A DNA stretch of 52,785 nucleotides from an uncultured Fidelibacterota bacterium (lineage in GTDB: Bacteria > Marinisomatota > Marinisomatia > Marinisomatales > UBA1611). Both the position numbers and the translations under genes were made by a program. Shown here in pieces: positions 8,847 through 18,728 of this stretch. The notes under the pieces were generated by a model, which saw nothing but the letters and a program-made list of their open reading frames with translations, was not told the origin of the DNA and searched no databases. The stretch covers positions 1 through 52,785 of the forward strand of contig CAJWHU010000001.1 of assembly GCA_913041325.1 (NCBI GenBank), given 5' to 3'. How positions within the stretch are numbered: position 1 is the first letter of the stretch; each line of letters begins with the position of its first letter.

Positions 8847-10112
8847 ATGAATGCAATTAAAAACATTAAAGGAACTCATGACATTCTCCCTGGAGAAGTA
8901 TGTAAATGGCAAGAACTTGAGAAAATAGTTCGCAATATATGTAGCCAATTTGGATATCATGAAATCCGCACTCCAGTCTTTGAAGAAACCCGACTTTTTT
9001 CAAGAACCGTTGGTGAAGATACAGATATCGTTTCAAAAGAAATGTACACATGGGAGGATAGAGATGGTAAATCATTGACTTTAAGACCTGAACTAACAGC
9101 TTCAGTAGCTCGGTCATATATCCAACATAACTTAAATGTAAAAGCGCAGGTGCAAAGATTATATTACATTGGAGCACTTTTTAGAAGGGAGCGACCTCAA
9201 AAAGGGAGGCAGCGCCAATTTCATCAGTTTGGAGTTGAAGCATTTGGATCAAATAATCCTGAGCAAGATGCTGAAATTATTGGAATAGCCTGGAGAATAT
9301 TATCAGTGTGTGACTTAAATGCTGAGACAACACTTCATATTAACAGCATTGGGTCAGAAGAATGCAGAAATAAGTATAGGATTGCTCTTAAAAAGTATCT
9401 AAACCCATTAAAAAACGATTTATCGGATATCAGTAAAAAAAGACTTGAAACCAATCCTCTTAGGATACTTGATACAAAAATTGAAAAAGAGATCGACATA
9501 CTTGAAAATGCTCCAAACATCTCTGAGTTCTATAGTAACAACGATAAAACCCATTTTGAACAATTAAAAAAGTTTTTAAAATCTTTAAGAATACCATACA
9601 CAATAAACAATCGGCTTGTTCGTGGGCTTGATTATTATACAAATACAGTTTTTGAGTTTATTTCGGACGAGGTTGGTTCCCAAAATGCCTTGATTGGTGG
9701 CGGACGCTACGATGATCTTGTTGAGAGCATGGGGGGGAAAACAACTCCTGGAATAGGTTTTGCAGCGGGGATGGAACGATTTATAATTGCGATGGATAAG
9801 ACTGGTCGAATATTTAAACAACCCAAGCCGGATGTCTATTTTATATGCTTAGATGAAATAAGCATAAAAACTATGATTAGTATATCAATGAAAATAAGAG
9901 AAATCGGGTTCACTGTAATATCAGACCCACTTCGACGTAGTTTAAAATCACAGTTAAGAGACGCAAACCGTCTCAAAGCATCTTTTGCGTTAATTTTAGG
10001 TGAAACTGAAATAGAAAGAGGAACACTCTGTTTAAAAGATTTAAAGAGCGGGTCACAAGAGGAGATTTTACAATCTGAGATTTTAAAATATTTTAATAGT
10101 TTGCAAACGTAA
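8847..10112 (+). CDS. hisS: Histidyl-tRNA synthetase
   Basis: Class II aminoacyl-tRNA synthetase that charges tRNA-His. At 421 residues it has the family's usual length. Visible blocks are the N-terminal KGTHDILPGE, motif 2 at about 108-133 (YIGALFRRERPQKGRQRQFH), the histidine-specific HisA loop RLVRGLDYYTNTVFEF at about 256-271, GGGRYDDL, and motif 3 GIGFAAGMERF at 302-312. The C-terminal anticodon-binding domain runs from about 325 to the end. The 202 bp upstream hold no gene that I can see. topA follows 71 bp downstream on the same strand, so the two may be co-transcribed. Confidence 0.97.
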   Translation: MNAIKNIKGTHDILPGEVCKWQELEKIVRNICSQFGYHEIRTPVFEETRLFSRTVGEDTDIVSKEMYTWEDRDGKSLTLRPELTASVARSYIQHNLNVKAQVQRLYYIGALFRRERPQKGRQRQFHQFGVEAFGSNNPEQDAEIIGIAWRILSVCDLNAETTLHINSIGSEECRNKYRIALKKYLNPLKNDLSDISKKRLETNPLRILDTKIEKEIDILENAPNISEFYSNNDKTHFEQLKKFLKSLRIPYTINNRLVRGLDYYTNTVFEFISDEVGSQNALIGGGRYDDLVESMGGKTTPGIGFAAGMERFIIAMDKTGRIFKQPKPDVYFICLDEISIKTMISISMKIREIGFTVISDPLRRSLKSQLRDANRLKASFALILGETEIERGTLCLKDLKSGSQEEILQSEILKYFNSLQT

Positions 10113-10183
10113 ATTATTGCACAAATTCAACCATAAAATAAGTCAATATTGCAACCTAATTATTTTTCAAGATAGATTATATA

Positions 10184-12700
10184 ATGAGTAAAAAGTCCCT
10201 GTTAATAGTAGAGTCGCCAACAAAAGTAAAAACTATCCAACAATATTTGGGTGATGACTATGATGTTCTTTCCTGCGTTGGGCATATAAAAGATTTACCA
10301 AAAAATGATCTTGGTATAGATATTGAAAACGAGTTCAAGGTAGAACTTACTGTGTTACCAGAGAAGAAAAAGTTCATTAATGAACTGCGTAGTAAGTCTA
10401 AAAAAGCATTACGCGTTTTGATAGCAACCGATCCAGACCGAGAAGGAGAAGCGATTGCCGCACATCTAGCAACAGAAGTTCCGGAGGAAAAATTGGAGAG
10501 GGTGCAGTTTACTGAAATTACAAAGGCAGGTATCAGAGAGGGAATTAAAAATTTTCGTAAAGTTGATAAATTCCTCGTTGCGGCGCAAGCTACACGCAGG
10601 ATTATTGATCGATTGGTTGGGTATAAAGTTTCTCCTGTTCTGTGGGCAACGCTTCAGAGTAACATGAATTTTGTGACCACTAGCCTTTCAGCCGGTAGAG
10701 TGCAATCTGCAGCAGTTAAGATGATAGTTGACAAAGATCGTTTAAGAGCTAATTTTAATAAGACCACTTATTTTGACCTAAAAGCTACGCTACTCAAGAT
10801 CGAAGGCGGTCAAGACTTCAAATCCTCTTTAATCAGGCTAAATAAAGTTAAAATTGCAAATAGTAATGACTTCGATTCAATAACCGGAGATTTAAAAAAT
10901 CAAAACGCTATTATTTTGTCTGAAAGTCAAGCCGATGAATTAGTGAAAGAACTAAAAGGTGGCAAGTGGAAAGTATCAGAAATAAAAGAGAGTCCTCGAA
11001 AATCAAACCCTAAGCCTCCATTTACTACAAGCACTCTTCAACAAGAAGCCTCAAGGAAATTAAGATATTCCGCCAGACAGACAATGACTTTTGCCCAACA
11101 GCTTTATGAAAATGGATTTATTACTTACATGAGGACGGATTCCACGCATTTATCCGAGGAAGCTCTTGCTGGCTCAAGAAATTTTATTCAAAAAGAATTT
11201 GGAAATGATTATCTGCCTGAGAAACCAAATCAATACGCTACAAAAGTTAAAAATGCACAAGAGGCGCATGAGGCAATACGCCCAGCACATCGGGTTTTCC
11301 GCACTATTGAAGAAGTGAAGCATTCACTAAGTGAAAATCACTCAAAATTATATGGTTTAATCTGGAAAAGAACAATAGCCAGCCAAATGCCCCCTGCAAA
11401 GTTAAAACAAACCTCTGTAACAATAAAAAATCAAGAGGCAGAATTTCGTGCTAACGGTCAAATAGTATTATTCCCGGGCTACATGAAAGTGTATGTTGAA
11501 AGCCAAGACAATAAAGATAAAGATCTTGAAAATAAAGAACGTATTTTACCCAACCTGAAAGAGGGTGAACTTCTTAATTGTCAATCAATTGATACAGAAT
11601 CACATGAAACAAAACCACCTGCGAGGTTTACAGAAGCCTCTTTGGTAAAAGCTTTAGAGGAAAACGGAATTGGAAGACCCTCTACGTTTGCCTCAATATT
11701 AGCAACAATTGTACGCAGAGGCTACGTCGATAGAAAAGGTGGTAAACTATCACCTACATATTTAGGTCTTGCCGTGACCCAGTTATTGGAGAATCATTTT
11801 TCAAACCTAGTAGATAAGGAATTCACTGCAAAAATGGAAAATGGACTGGATGAAATTTCTCGCGGAGAGCTAGAATCAATACCTTTTATGACTAACTTTT
11901 ATAAGGGTGGAGGACGGTTCACGGGGCTAGAAAAAATGTTAGAAGAAAAAGTTGATATTCCTAACGCCTGTAAGATAACAATGCCCGAGCAAATTTCAGA
12001 AAATACTGAGGGAAGAATTGGTAAATTTGGACCATATCTTCGTCGTGGGGAAGATATAAGGTCTATTCCAGAAAATATTTATATTGGCGATCTAACAGTC
12101 GAAACAATCGAACAAATCTTCGAAGAAATAACTATCGAGAATGAACCCCTTGGAAATGATCCAGAAACAAATGAGCCTATATGGATTAAAAAGGGTCCAT
12201 ATGGGCATTATGTTCAAATCGGAGAAACTAAAACAAGGAAGGGTATACCAAAAAATTATCCATTGCCTGATGTAAACCTCTCATATGCACTAAAGTTGCT
12301 CTCCCTGCCTCGGAACTTAGGAGCTCATCCTGATGATGGAGAGGCAATAACCGCTGATTACGGTAGATATGGACCGTACATTAAATGCGGTAAAAAAAAT
12401 GCACCATTAAGAGGTAAAGAAACTCCACTCGATGTTACTTTAGATAAGGCTATTGAATTACTTGCAGGCCGAAAAGGACAATCTAATGACATAAAATCAT
12501 TAGGCAAGCATCCAAAATCTGGGAAAGACCTAACCGTAAAGACGGGTAGGTATGGACCGTACGTCAGCGATGGTAAAGTAAATGCCTCGTTAAAAGGTAA
12601 CATTGATCCAGAATTAATTACCCTTGATGAAGCCATAGAATTAATTGACCAAAGGATTGCAAACCCTCCAAAAAAAAGGCGAAAAGTCAAAAAAAAGTAA
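10184..12700 (+). CDS. topA: DNA topoisomerase I (type IA)
   Basis: An 838-residue type IA topoisomerase that relaxes negative supercoils. The Toprim domain starts at SLLIVESPTKVKTI and has the acidic triad TDPDREGEA (D83, D85, E89). The active-site Tyr is Y315 in GFITYMRTDS. Instead of the C-terminal zinc fingers of E. coli TopA, residues from about 600 carry Topo_C repeats: GKFGPYLRRG, KGPYGHYVQIG, GRYGPYIKCG and GRYGPYVSDG. A strongly basic tail (PPKKRRKVKKK) closes the protein and probably aids DNA binding. It lies between hisS and the glycyl-tRNA synthetase, with 36 bp to the latter. Confidence 0.97.
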   Translation: MSKKSLLIVESPTKVKTIQQYLGDDYDVLSCVGHIKDLPKNDLGIDIENEFKVELTVLPEKKKFINELRSKSKKALRVLIATDPDREGEAIAAHLATEVPEEKLERVQFTEITKAGIREGIKNFRKVDKFLVAAQATRRIIDRLVGYKVSPVLWATLQSNMNFVTTSLSAGRVQSAAVKMIVDKDRLRANFNKTTYFDLKATLLKIEGGQDFKSSLIRLNKVKIANSNDFDSITGDLKNQNAIILSESQADELVKELKGGKWKVSEIKESPRKSNPKPPFTTSTLQQEASRKLRYSARQTMTFAQQLYENGFITYMRTDSTHLSEEALAGSRNFIQKEFGNDYLPEKPNQYATKVKNAQEAHEAIRPAHRVFRTIEEVKHSLSENHSKLYGLIWKRTIASQMPPAKLKQTSVTIKNQEAEFRANGQIVLFPGYMKVYVESQDNKDKDLENKERILPNLKEGELLNCQSIDTESHETKPPARFTEASLVKALEENGIGRPSTFASILATIVRRGYVDRKGGKLSPTYLGLAVTQLLENHFSNLVDKEFTAKMENGLDEISRGELESIPFMTNFYKGGGRFTGLEKMLEEKVDIPNACKITMPEQISENTEGRIGKFGPYLRRGEDIRSIPENIYIGDLTVETIEQIFEEITIENEPLGNDPETNEPIWIKKGPYGHYVQIGETKTRKGIPKNYPLPDVNLSYALKLLSLPRNLGAHPDDGEAITADYGRYGPYIKCGKKNAPLRGKETPLDVTLDKAIELLAGRKGQSNDIKSLGKHPKSGKDLTVKTGRYGPYVSDGKVNASLKGNIDPELITLDEAIELIDQRIANPPKKRRKVKKK

Positions 12701-12736
12701 TGGATTTTCAAGCATTAAAAAAACTTTACTCCATTC

Positions 12737-14062
12737 ATGGAAAATAGCATTGAAAAATTAGTATCTCTTTGTAAAAGAAGAGGTTTTGTTTTTCAAAGTT
12801 CGGAAATTTATGGTGGATTTTCTGCAATATATGATTATGGTCCGCTAGGAGTTGAATTAAAAAATAATATATCCAAATTATGGTGGAAGGAAATGACCCA
12901 GCTCAATCAAAATATAGTTGGGATTGATAGCGGTATACTCATGCACCCAAAAATATGGGAAGCTTCTGGACATGTTGGAGCTTTTAACGATCCTTTAGTC
13001 GACTGCAAACAATGCAATTCTCGGTATAGAGCTGACGAATTTTCACAGCAATTTTCGGCAATTAATTGGTCTGAAACAAAATGTCCTAATTGTGGAACCA
13101 TCGGCAGCCTGACCGAGCCAAGGCAGTTCAACTTGATGTTTAAAACAAATGTTGGTCCTATCGAGGATGCCGGTTCTCTTGCATTTTTACGGCCTGAAAC
13201 TGCTCAAGGTATATACGTAAACTACAAGCTAGTCCAAGGTTCAATGAGACTAAAAATACCATTTGGTATTGCTCAAATTGGTAAAGCATTTCGCAATGAA
13301 ATCATTGCTAGAAACTTCATTTTTCGCACTAGAGAGTTTGAACAAATGGAAATGCAATATTTTGTTAAACCAGATACTGATGATGAGGAATTAGAAACCT
13401 GGAAAGATAAGCGCTTTAAATTTTACTTGGACCATCTTGGGATTAATAATAAAAATTTACGCTTTAAACAACACGGTGATGGTGAACTCGCTCACTACGC
13501 AAAAGAGGCATGGGATATAGAATACAACTTTCCTTTTGGCTGGTCAGAAATTGAAGGTATACACAATAGAACTGATTATGATCTCACCCGGCACGAAGAA
13601 TTCTCAGGAAAAAATCTTTCTTTTGTTGACCAAGTTAACAATGATAAATACCTCCCTTATATAATCGAGACTTCTGCAGGCCTTAATCGCATGTTATTAG
13701 CTGTTTTGGCCAATGCCTATTGGGAGGACAAAGAAAATGATCGTATTGTAATGAAAATAAATCCAAAAATTGCGCCTATCAAAGCTGTGATTTGCCCTCT
13801 TACTAAGAAAGATGGATTGCCCGAAAAAGCAAAAGAAGTTATGGATTCATTGAAAAGAAATTTTAAGGTTATTTTTGATCAGCAAGGTTCAATTGGTAAA
13901 AGATATTACAGGCAAGACGAGGCTGGAACGCCTTTTGGGATTACTATCGACCATAGAACTTTAGATGATGGTACAATTACTTTAAGGCATAGAGATAACC
14001 AAAAACAGGATCGAATATCTATTGACCAGATCTTAAATGCTATTCAAGACAATATGGCGTAG
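12737..14062 (+). CDS. glyS: Glycyl-tRNA synthetase, single-chain (alpha2) type
   Basis: Class II synthetase of the eukaryote/archaeon-like alpha2 type, found in many FCB bacteria, and not the alpha2beta2 bacterial type. It has 441 residues. The start is LVSLCKRRGFVFQSSEIYGG. A zinc-ribbon-like insertion has Cys90/Cys93 and Cys116/Cys119 (DCKQC, CPNC). Motif 2 is IGKAFRNEIIARNFIFRTRE at about 181-200, and ETSAGLNRMLLAVL near 316-330 is motif 3. The C-terminal anticodon-binding domain holds KRYYRQDEAGTPFGI. It is probably transcribed with topA. Its stop is 10 bp from the convergent HMG-CoA lyase-like gene. Confidence 0.95.
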   Translation: MENSIEKLVSLCKRRGFVFQSSEIYGGFSAIYDYGPLGVELKNNISKLWWKEMTQLNQNIVGIDSGILMHPKIWEASGHVGAFNDPLVDCKQCNSRYRADEFSQQFSAINWSETKCPNCGTIGSLTEPRQFNLMFKTNVGPIEDAGSLAFLRPETAQGIYVNYKLVQGSMRLKIPFGIAQIGKAFRNEIIARNFIFRTREFEQMEMQYFVKPDTDDEELETWKDKRFKFYLDHLGINNKNLRFKQHGDGELAHYAKEAWDIEYNFPFGWSEIEGIHNRTDYDLTRHEEFSGKNLSFVDQVNNDKYLPYIIETSAGLNRMLLAVLANAYWEDKENDRIVMKINPKIAPIKAVICPLTKKDGLPEKAKEVMDSLKRNFKVIFDQQGSIGKRYYRQDEAGTPFGITIDHRTLDDGTITLRHRDNQKQDRISIDQILNAIQDNMA

Positions 14063-14072
14063 CCTATTATCT

Positions 14073-14960
14073 TTAATTATTCTGATATTTTTGCGCTGTA
14101 AAGTGAGAACTGCCAATTATATTTTCTAATTTCTTAACAGTTTGATCAATCTTTCTGGTATCAATGCCCGTAGAGATACCATTATTATGCAAATAATTCA
14201 CAGCATCCTCCGTTGCAATATTACCTTTTGATCCTTTAATAAATGGTGATCCTCCAATGCCGCCCAAAGATGTATCAATACCCTTTATTTTGAATTGCAA
14301 TGATGCAATCAAGTTTTTAAGTCCTTGCCCGTGCGAATTATGCAGATGCATATATATTTGTATCCCCTGAAAGTGCTTTTGTATTTTTTTTAAAAGATTA
14401 GAAATATCTCTAGGTTTTGCCTGCCCTAAAGTATCACAAAGTGATATGTTTTTAACACCCATGTCCACTATATCTGATAACATTTTGAATATTATTTTTT
14501 GACTTACTATCCCATCATAGTAACAACCCCAAACACATTGTAAACCTGCTCTTATTTTCAGATTATTGCTTTCTGCCATACTAATTATATTGTTAAGGTT
14601 TTCCTTAGCTTTTGGAATATCCATCCCCAAATTCATTTTATTATATGTCTCGCTAACAGATATAGAAGTTTCGATTTTTTTTATCCCAGAACTAAGAGCC
14701 CTATCAACCCCCTCCTGATTAAATACTAAACCACTGTAATGCACACCTGTTTTTAAAGGGGCTTCTCTTATTAATTCTTCAGCACATGCCATTTGTGGAA
14801 TTCGCTTAGGATTCACAAAACTAGCTAATTGAATGTTCTTTATCCCAGCACTAATTAGTCCTTTTACTAATGCTATCCTATCTTTGATTTTTAAGTTCGT
14901 ATTTATATTTTGTAATCCATCTCGCATCCCTACTTCTAAGATTTCTAATGTGTTGTTCAT
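14073..14960 (-). CDS. Hydroxymethylglutaryl-CoA lyase-like DRE-TIM enzyme
   Basis: A 295-residue DRE-TIM barrel protein closest to HMG-CoA lyase, which splits HMG-CoA into acetoacetate and acetyl-CoA in leucine or ketone-body metabolism. The catalytic start VGMRDGLQN (R13, D14) is present. Likely metal ligands are H205 and H207 (MHLHNSHGQ) and N247 (GSKGNIATED). The flexible-loop Cys that is catalytic in known lyases (GGCPYA.G) is Ser238 here (GGIGGSPFIKGSKGN). This makes the exact reaction uncertain: it may be a variant lyase or act on a related acyl-CoA. No other leucine-degradation gene is adjacent. It converges on glyS. Confidence 0.8.
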   Translation of the reverse strand: MNNTLEILEVGMRDGLQNINTNLKIKDRIALVKGLISAGIKNIQLASFVNPKRIPQMACAEELIREAPLKTGVHYSGLVFNQEGVDRALSSGIKKIETSISVSETYNKMNLGMDIPKAKENLNNIISMAESNNLKIRAGLQCVWGCYYDGIVSQKIIFKMLSDIVDMGVKNISLCDTLGQAKPRDISNLLKKIQKHFQGIQIYMHLHNSHGQGLKNLIASLQFKIKGIDTSLGGIGGSPFIKGSKGNIATEDAVNYLHNNGISTGIDTRKIDQTVKKLENIIGSSHFTAQKYQNN

Positions 14961-15082
14961 TAAGTTGTTTTATAAAGGTTGTATGAATTATTATGCACCA
15001 TATATTAAAATCAAAATTTTAACATCTTGACTATAAAATAAAGACCATTTTTAAACTATATTTTATAGTAAACTATTTCCCA

Positions 15083-16777
15083 ATGAATAAAACAAAGTTA
15101 AAATTTTTAATATTTGTTCAGCTTTTAACTCCAATTTTTGGTGCAAGCCCTGATCCGATTTTCAGTGAAAATGGAATGGTAGTATCAACAAGTAAACAAG
15201 CATCTGAGGCAGGGGTCCAGATCCTGAAAAAAGGCGGAAATGCCATTGATGCAGCCGTTGCGATCGGATTCGCGCTAGCTGTAACCTCTCCAAGCAACGG
15301 GAATATCGGGGGAGGAGGATTTTTAGTTGCCACCTTTGCTGATGGTAGAATAATTACTCAAGATCATAGAGAAAAAGCTCCATCGTTATCTCATAGAGAT
15401 ATGTTCTTGAACGGTTCAGGGGATGTTATAGATGGAATGTCCCTCTATTCTCGCGCAAGCAGCGGTGTACCAGGCACAGTTGATGGCCTTGTCGGTATTT
15501 TTAGGGATCATGGATCAGGGGCAGTCTCCCTCAAACAAGTATTAGCCCCCGCTATAAAACTCGCTGAAAAAGGGTTTTTGATTTCAAATTACGAGGCAAA
15601 ACATTTAAATGCTTATAGAAATTTTTTCGAAAAGAATAACGAAGCGGCGAGGATTTTTATCAAGAAAAATCAGGAGTTGTGGAAAGCAAACGATCGATTA
15701 ATTCAGAGAGATCTATCCAAAACACTAAAACTCATATCAAAATATGGGCGTGATGGTTTCTATCAGGGGAAAATTGCTGAGTTAATTATCAGAGAAATGC
15801 AAAACGGTAACGGTCTTATTTCGCTTGATGATTTAAAAAAGTATAAATCTATTTATCGCGAACCTTTAATAGGATTTTATAAAGGACATCAAATCGTGTC
15901 TATGGGGCCCCCTAGTTCGGGAGGCGCTCTATTAGTAAACATGCTAAATATGCTAGAGAATTATTCTACTGATAGTCTACAGTGGAATTCTTCAGATTAT
16001 GTCCATATAATTACTGAAATAGAAAGAAGAGCATATGCTGACAGAGCTGAACACATGGGCGATCCTGATTTTTGGGATGTTCCAATAGACATGTTAAAAT
16101 CTAAAGAATACGCAAAAAAAAGAATACATGACATAAATATGCGGAAAGCAACACCTAGTAAAGCAGTTTATGCAGGAAATGCAGATGTCTATGAGTCTCC
16201 AGAGACAACTCACTATTCCGTTGTTGATCAATGGGGTAATGCAGTTAGCGTTACTACCACTATTAATTTATCTTACGGGAACGGGTGCGTTGTTGAGGGT
16301 GCAGGTTTCTTCCTCAATAACGAAATGGATGATTTTTCAGCAAAGCCGGGGGTACCTAATGCATTTGGGCTGGTCGGAAATGAAGCAAATGCTATTTCTC
16401 CAGATAAAAGACCGCTTTCATCGATGACACCCACTATTGTTCTTAAGAACAACAAACCTTTTTTAATAGTAGGCTCTCCTGGAGGTTCAACTATAATTAC
16501 TACCACAATGCAAACTATCTTGAATGTGATTGATCACAAAATGAACATAAAAGAGGCTGTCTGCGCGCCTCGGTTTCATTCACAATGGCTACCAGATGTA
16601 ATTCAAATAGAGCCTCGAGGATTAGCAGAGGATGTATTAACTAATCTCAGATCTAGGGGTCACAGTATAATCTATAGAGGTGGTTATATTGGAGAAGCAA
16701 ATTGTATAATGATTACGGAAGATGGATTTTTTGGTGGCGGTGATTGTAGGGGTGAAACCGCTGCAGTAGGATACTAG
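15083..16777 (+). CDS. ggt: Gamma-glutamyltransferase (glutathione hydrolase), exported
   Basis: An N-terminal nucleophile hydrolase of 564 residues that transfers or hydrolyses the gamma-glutamyl group of glutathione and peptides. A signal peptide (KLKFLIFVQLLTPIFGA) directs it to the periplasm. The large-subunit start GMVVSTSKQASEAG and GGNAIDAAVAIGFAL are standard. Self-cleavage is expected before T375 in ESPETTHYSVVD, which then becomes the catalytic Thr of the small subunit. LNNEMDDFSAKPG and PLSSMTPTIV, plus GSPGGSTIITT, form the substrate pocket. Its stop overlaps that of the convergent M20 peptidase gene by 4 nt. Confidence 0.95.
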   Translation: MNKTKLKFLIFVQLLTPIFGASPDPIFSENGMVVSTSKQASEAGVQILKKGGNAIDAAVAIGFALAVTSPSNGNIGGGGFLVATFADGRIITQDHREKAPSLSHRDMFLNGSGDVIDGMSLYSRASSGVPGTVDGLVGIFRDHGSGAVSLKQVLAPAIKLAEKGFLISNYEAKHLNAYRNFFEKNNEAARIFIKKNQELWKANDRLIQRDLSKTLKLISKYGRDGFYQGKIAELIIREMQNGNGLISLDDLKKYKSIYREPLIGFYKGHQIVSMGPPSSGGALLVNMLNMLENYSTDSLQWNSSDYVHIITEIERRAYADRAEHMGDPDFWDVPIDMLKSKEYAKKRIHDINMRKATPSKAVYAGNADVYESPETTHYSVVDQWGNAVSVTTTINLSYGNGCVVEGAGFFLNNEMDDFSAKPGVPNAFGLVGNEANAISPDKRPLSSMTPTIVLKNNKPFLIVGSPGGSTIITTTMQTILNVIDHKMNIKEAVCAPRFHSQWLPDVIQIEPRGLAEDVLTNLRSRGHSIIYRGGYIGEANCIMITEDGFFGGGDCRGETAAVGY

Positions 16778-17940
16778 ACACCTAAAATATCGTCTATAAT
16801 ATTCAAGTAAATTGATGACCCAATAAAAAGTGCTCTCTCATCTATGTTAAAGTGAGAACAGTGGTGGGGTGTTTCAAATAGTTTGTCTTCACTAGGTGAA
16901 GAACCAACAAAGAAAAAACATCCTGGTTTTTTTTGTAAATAGTATGCAAAATCTTCGCCAGCCATCGAATTATACAATGGGCCAGCTTTATCACCCACTA
17001 CTTTTCTTGCGGCGTTTAATACTCTCTGCGCTGGAACAGAGTGATTTACAGTTGGGGGATATCCATCATTGTAATCAAATTTTATTTTCGCATTATACAT
17101 TTTTTCAGTTCCAAGAACTATTTCATTCATTCTTTCCTTTAGCATTCTGCGATTTTCTTCTGTATATGTCCGCGCAGTGCCTGACAAATGTACTTTGTCA
17201 GCTATAATATTAAAATTTTGACCGCCTTTAATTTGGCCTATGGTTATCACAGCGCTGTCTAGTGGGTTAGTATTTCGACTTACAATGGTCTGAAATGATT
17301 GTACAAGGTGTGATGCCACAACAATACTATCAACGGTGCCTTGCGGGGCCGCGCCATGCCCACCGATCCCTGTTATCTTTATATCAAACATATCTGCAGC
17401 TGCCATTACAGGGCCCTCTTTTACACCAACTTCACCTAGATTCTGATAATTCCATAAATGAAGGCCATAAATTTCATCCACACCATTTAAACATCCATCC
17501 TCTATCATGTACTTAGCACCACCAAGGCCCTCCTCTGCAGGCTGAAATATAAATCTTACTCTGCCTTTAAATTGTTTTTCTTTACTCGTTAACACTTTTG
17601 CAGCACCCAAAAGTATTGCCATATGTCCATCATGACCACAAGCATGCATAATGCCATCGTTGTTTGAAGAATATGGTAACCCACTGGTTTCTTGGATAGG
17701 TAATGCATCCATATCGGCTCGAAGTGCAATCATGGGGCCACTACCATATTCCAAATCTGCCGTGACACCAGTTTTCCCAACTTTTGTTTTTGGTTCAAGA
17801 CCCATGGATCTTAATTCTTTTGCAATCAACTCTCCTGTTCTGTACTCTTTAAAACTTAATTCAGGATTTTTATGAAAATCTCTGCGCCAGTTTATTATGG
17901 TGTCTTGAATACTAATTATCTCAGTGCGGATATTGACCAT
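16774..17940 (-). CDS. M20-family metal-dependent amidohydrolase/aminoacylase
   Basis: A 388-residue M20D-type amidohydrolase (hippurate hydrolase / IAA-amino-acid hydrolase / N-acyl-amino-acid deacetylase group). Metal-binding motifs are IALRADMDALP (D77), HACGHDGH (C101, H103), PAEEGLGGA (E136/E137) and the C-terminal GEDFAYY with a late His (PHHCSHFNIDE). A dimerisation lid is expected around 180-290 (GIGGHGAAPQGTVD). It has no signal peptide and is probably cytosolic. Its ATG overlaps the TAA of punA by one base (TAATG), so it is the last gene of the coupled rlmN-punA-M20 operon. The exact substrate cannot be read from sequence. Confidence 0.9.
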   Translation of the reverse strand: MVNIRTEIISIQDTIINWRRDFHKNPELSFKEYRTGELIAKELRSMGLEPKTKVGKTGVTADLEYGSGPMIALRADMDALPIQETSGLPYSSNNDGIMHACGHDGHMAILLGAAKVLTSKEKQFKGRVRFIFQPAEEGLGGAKYMIEDGCLNGVDEIYGLHLWNYQNLGEVGVKEGPVMAAADMFDIKITGIGGHGAAPQGTVDSIVVASHLVQSFQTIVSRNTNPLDSAVITIGQIKGGQNFNIIADKVHLSGTARTYTEENRRMLKERMNEIVLGTEKMYNAKIKFDYNDGYPPTVNHSVPAQRVLNAARKVVGDKAGPLYNSMAGEDFAYYLQKKPGCFFFVGSSPSEDKLFETPHHCSHFNIDERALFIGSSIYLNIIDDILGV

Positions 17941-18728
17941 TAAATTTTCTTTATTATTTCTACTAATAACTTAACTATACTTTTTTGTGAATTTTTGGCA
18001 TTAAAAAGCACCTCTTCGTGCGAGGGAATGGCCTCAGAAACACCGGCTGCAAAATTTGTAATTATTGAAAGAGTTAAAATGTTTAACCCTAATAATCCGG
18101 CTTGTTCTATTTCAGGTAATGTACTCATCCCCACAACAGATGCATTTAAAGTTTTGAAGTAGTTTATCTCTTGTGGTGTCTCGTACATTGGACCTAAAGT
18201 CCAACAATAATTCCCCTCATTTAATAATATTTTGTTTTGTTTCGCTACGGATTTTGCTAAAGAAATTAATCTAGGGGAATGATACTTAGGGCCAGTGTTC
18301 AGCAGCGGAGCTTCAAATTGTTTTTGGAATGAACAATCAATATGACCGATAATTGCGGCAATAGTACCGGGTGGCTGACTTCTTTTTAAACTCCCCGCTG
18401 CGTTCGTTATGATTAAATTTTTTATACCGCACTCTTTAAATACCCTGATGGGAAAAGTTATTTTTTCGTTCGAATATCCTTCGTAAAAATGGGACCTACC
18501 ACTTGCAACTAATATTTCTTTATTTTCTATGTTACCTAGGACTAACTCCCCTGCATGACCAGAAATTCTTGATGTGGGATAATGAGGTAAATCTTGATAT
18601 TTCATATGGATTTTATCGACTAATATATTTGTAAATGATCCAAGACCTGAACCTAATATGATCGCTGTTTCTCCCTCAAAACCAGTAGATTTTAATATTA
18701 TCTCTGATACATGAATTGCTTTGCTCAT
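17940..18728 (-). CDS. punA: Purine nucleoside phosphorylase
   Basis: A trimeric-type purine nucleoside phosphorylase that splits purine nucleosides with phosphate for salvage. I choose the ATG at 18728 (MSKAIHVSEI), which overlaps the rlmN TGA as ATGA, rather than the upstream in-frame start; this gives 262 residues, close to the family norm. Visible blocks are AIILGSGLGSFTN (phosphate loop), HYPTSRISGHAGEL, ASGRSHFYEGY, LIITNAAGSL, and TLGPMYETPQEINYFK followed by VVGMSTLPEIE. The ending I-T-N-F-A-A-G-V-S is also typical. The coupling with rlmN and M20 argues for co-expression, not a shared pathway. Confidence 0.93.
   Translation of the reverse strand: MSKAIHVSEIILKSTGFEGETAIILGSGLGSFTNILVDKIHMKYQDLPHYPTSRISGHAGELVLGNIENKEILVASGRSHFYEGYSNEKITFPIRVFKECGIKNLIITNAAGSLKRSQPPGTIAAIIGHIDCSFQKQFEAPLLNTGPKYHSPRLISLAKSVAKQNKILLNEGNYCWTLGPMYETPQEINYFKTLNASVVGMSTLPEIEQAGLLGLNILTLSIITNFAAGVSEAIPSHEEVLFNAKNSQKSIVKLLVEIIKKI

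Noticed and set aside
12660..12700. PPKKRRKVKKK tail of TopA resembles a eukaryotic nuclear localisation signal
   Set aside because: Basic C-terminal tails are common in topoisomerase I and serve DNA binding; the resemblance is by chance.
16170..16427. 85-codon plus-strand frame inside ggt
   Set aside because: It is an out-of-frame shadow of the catalytic region of ggt, with no independent support.
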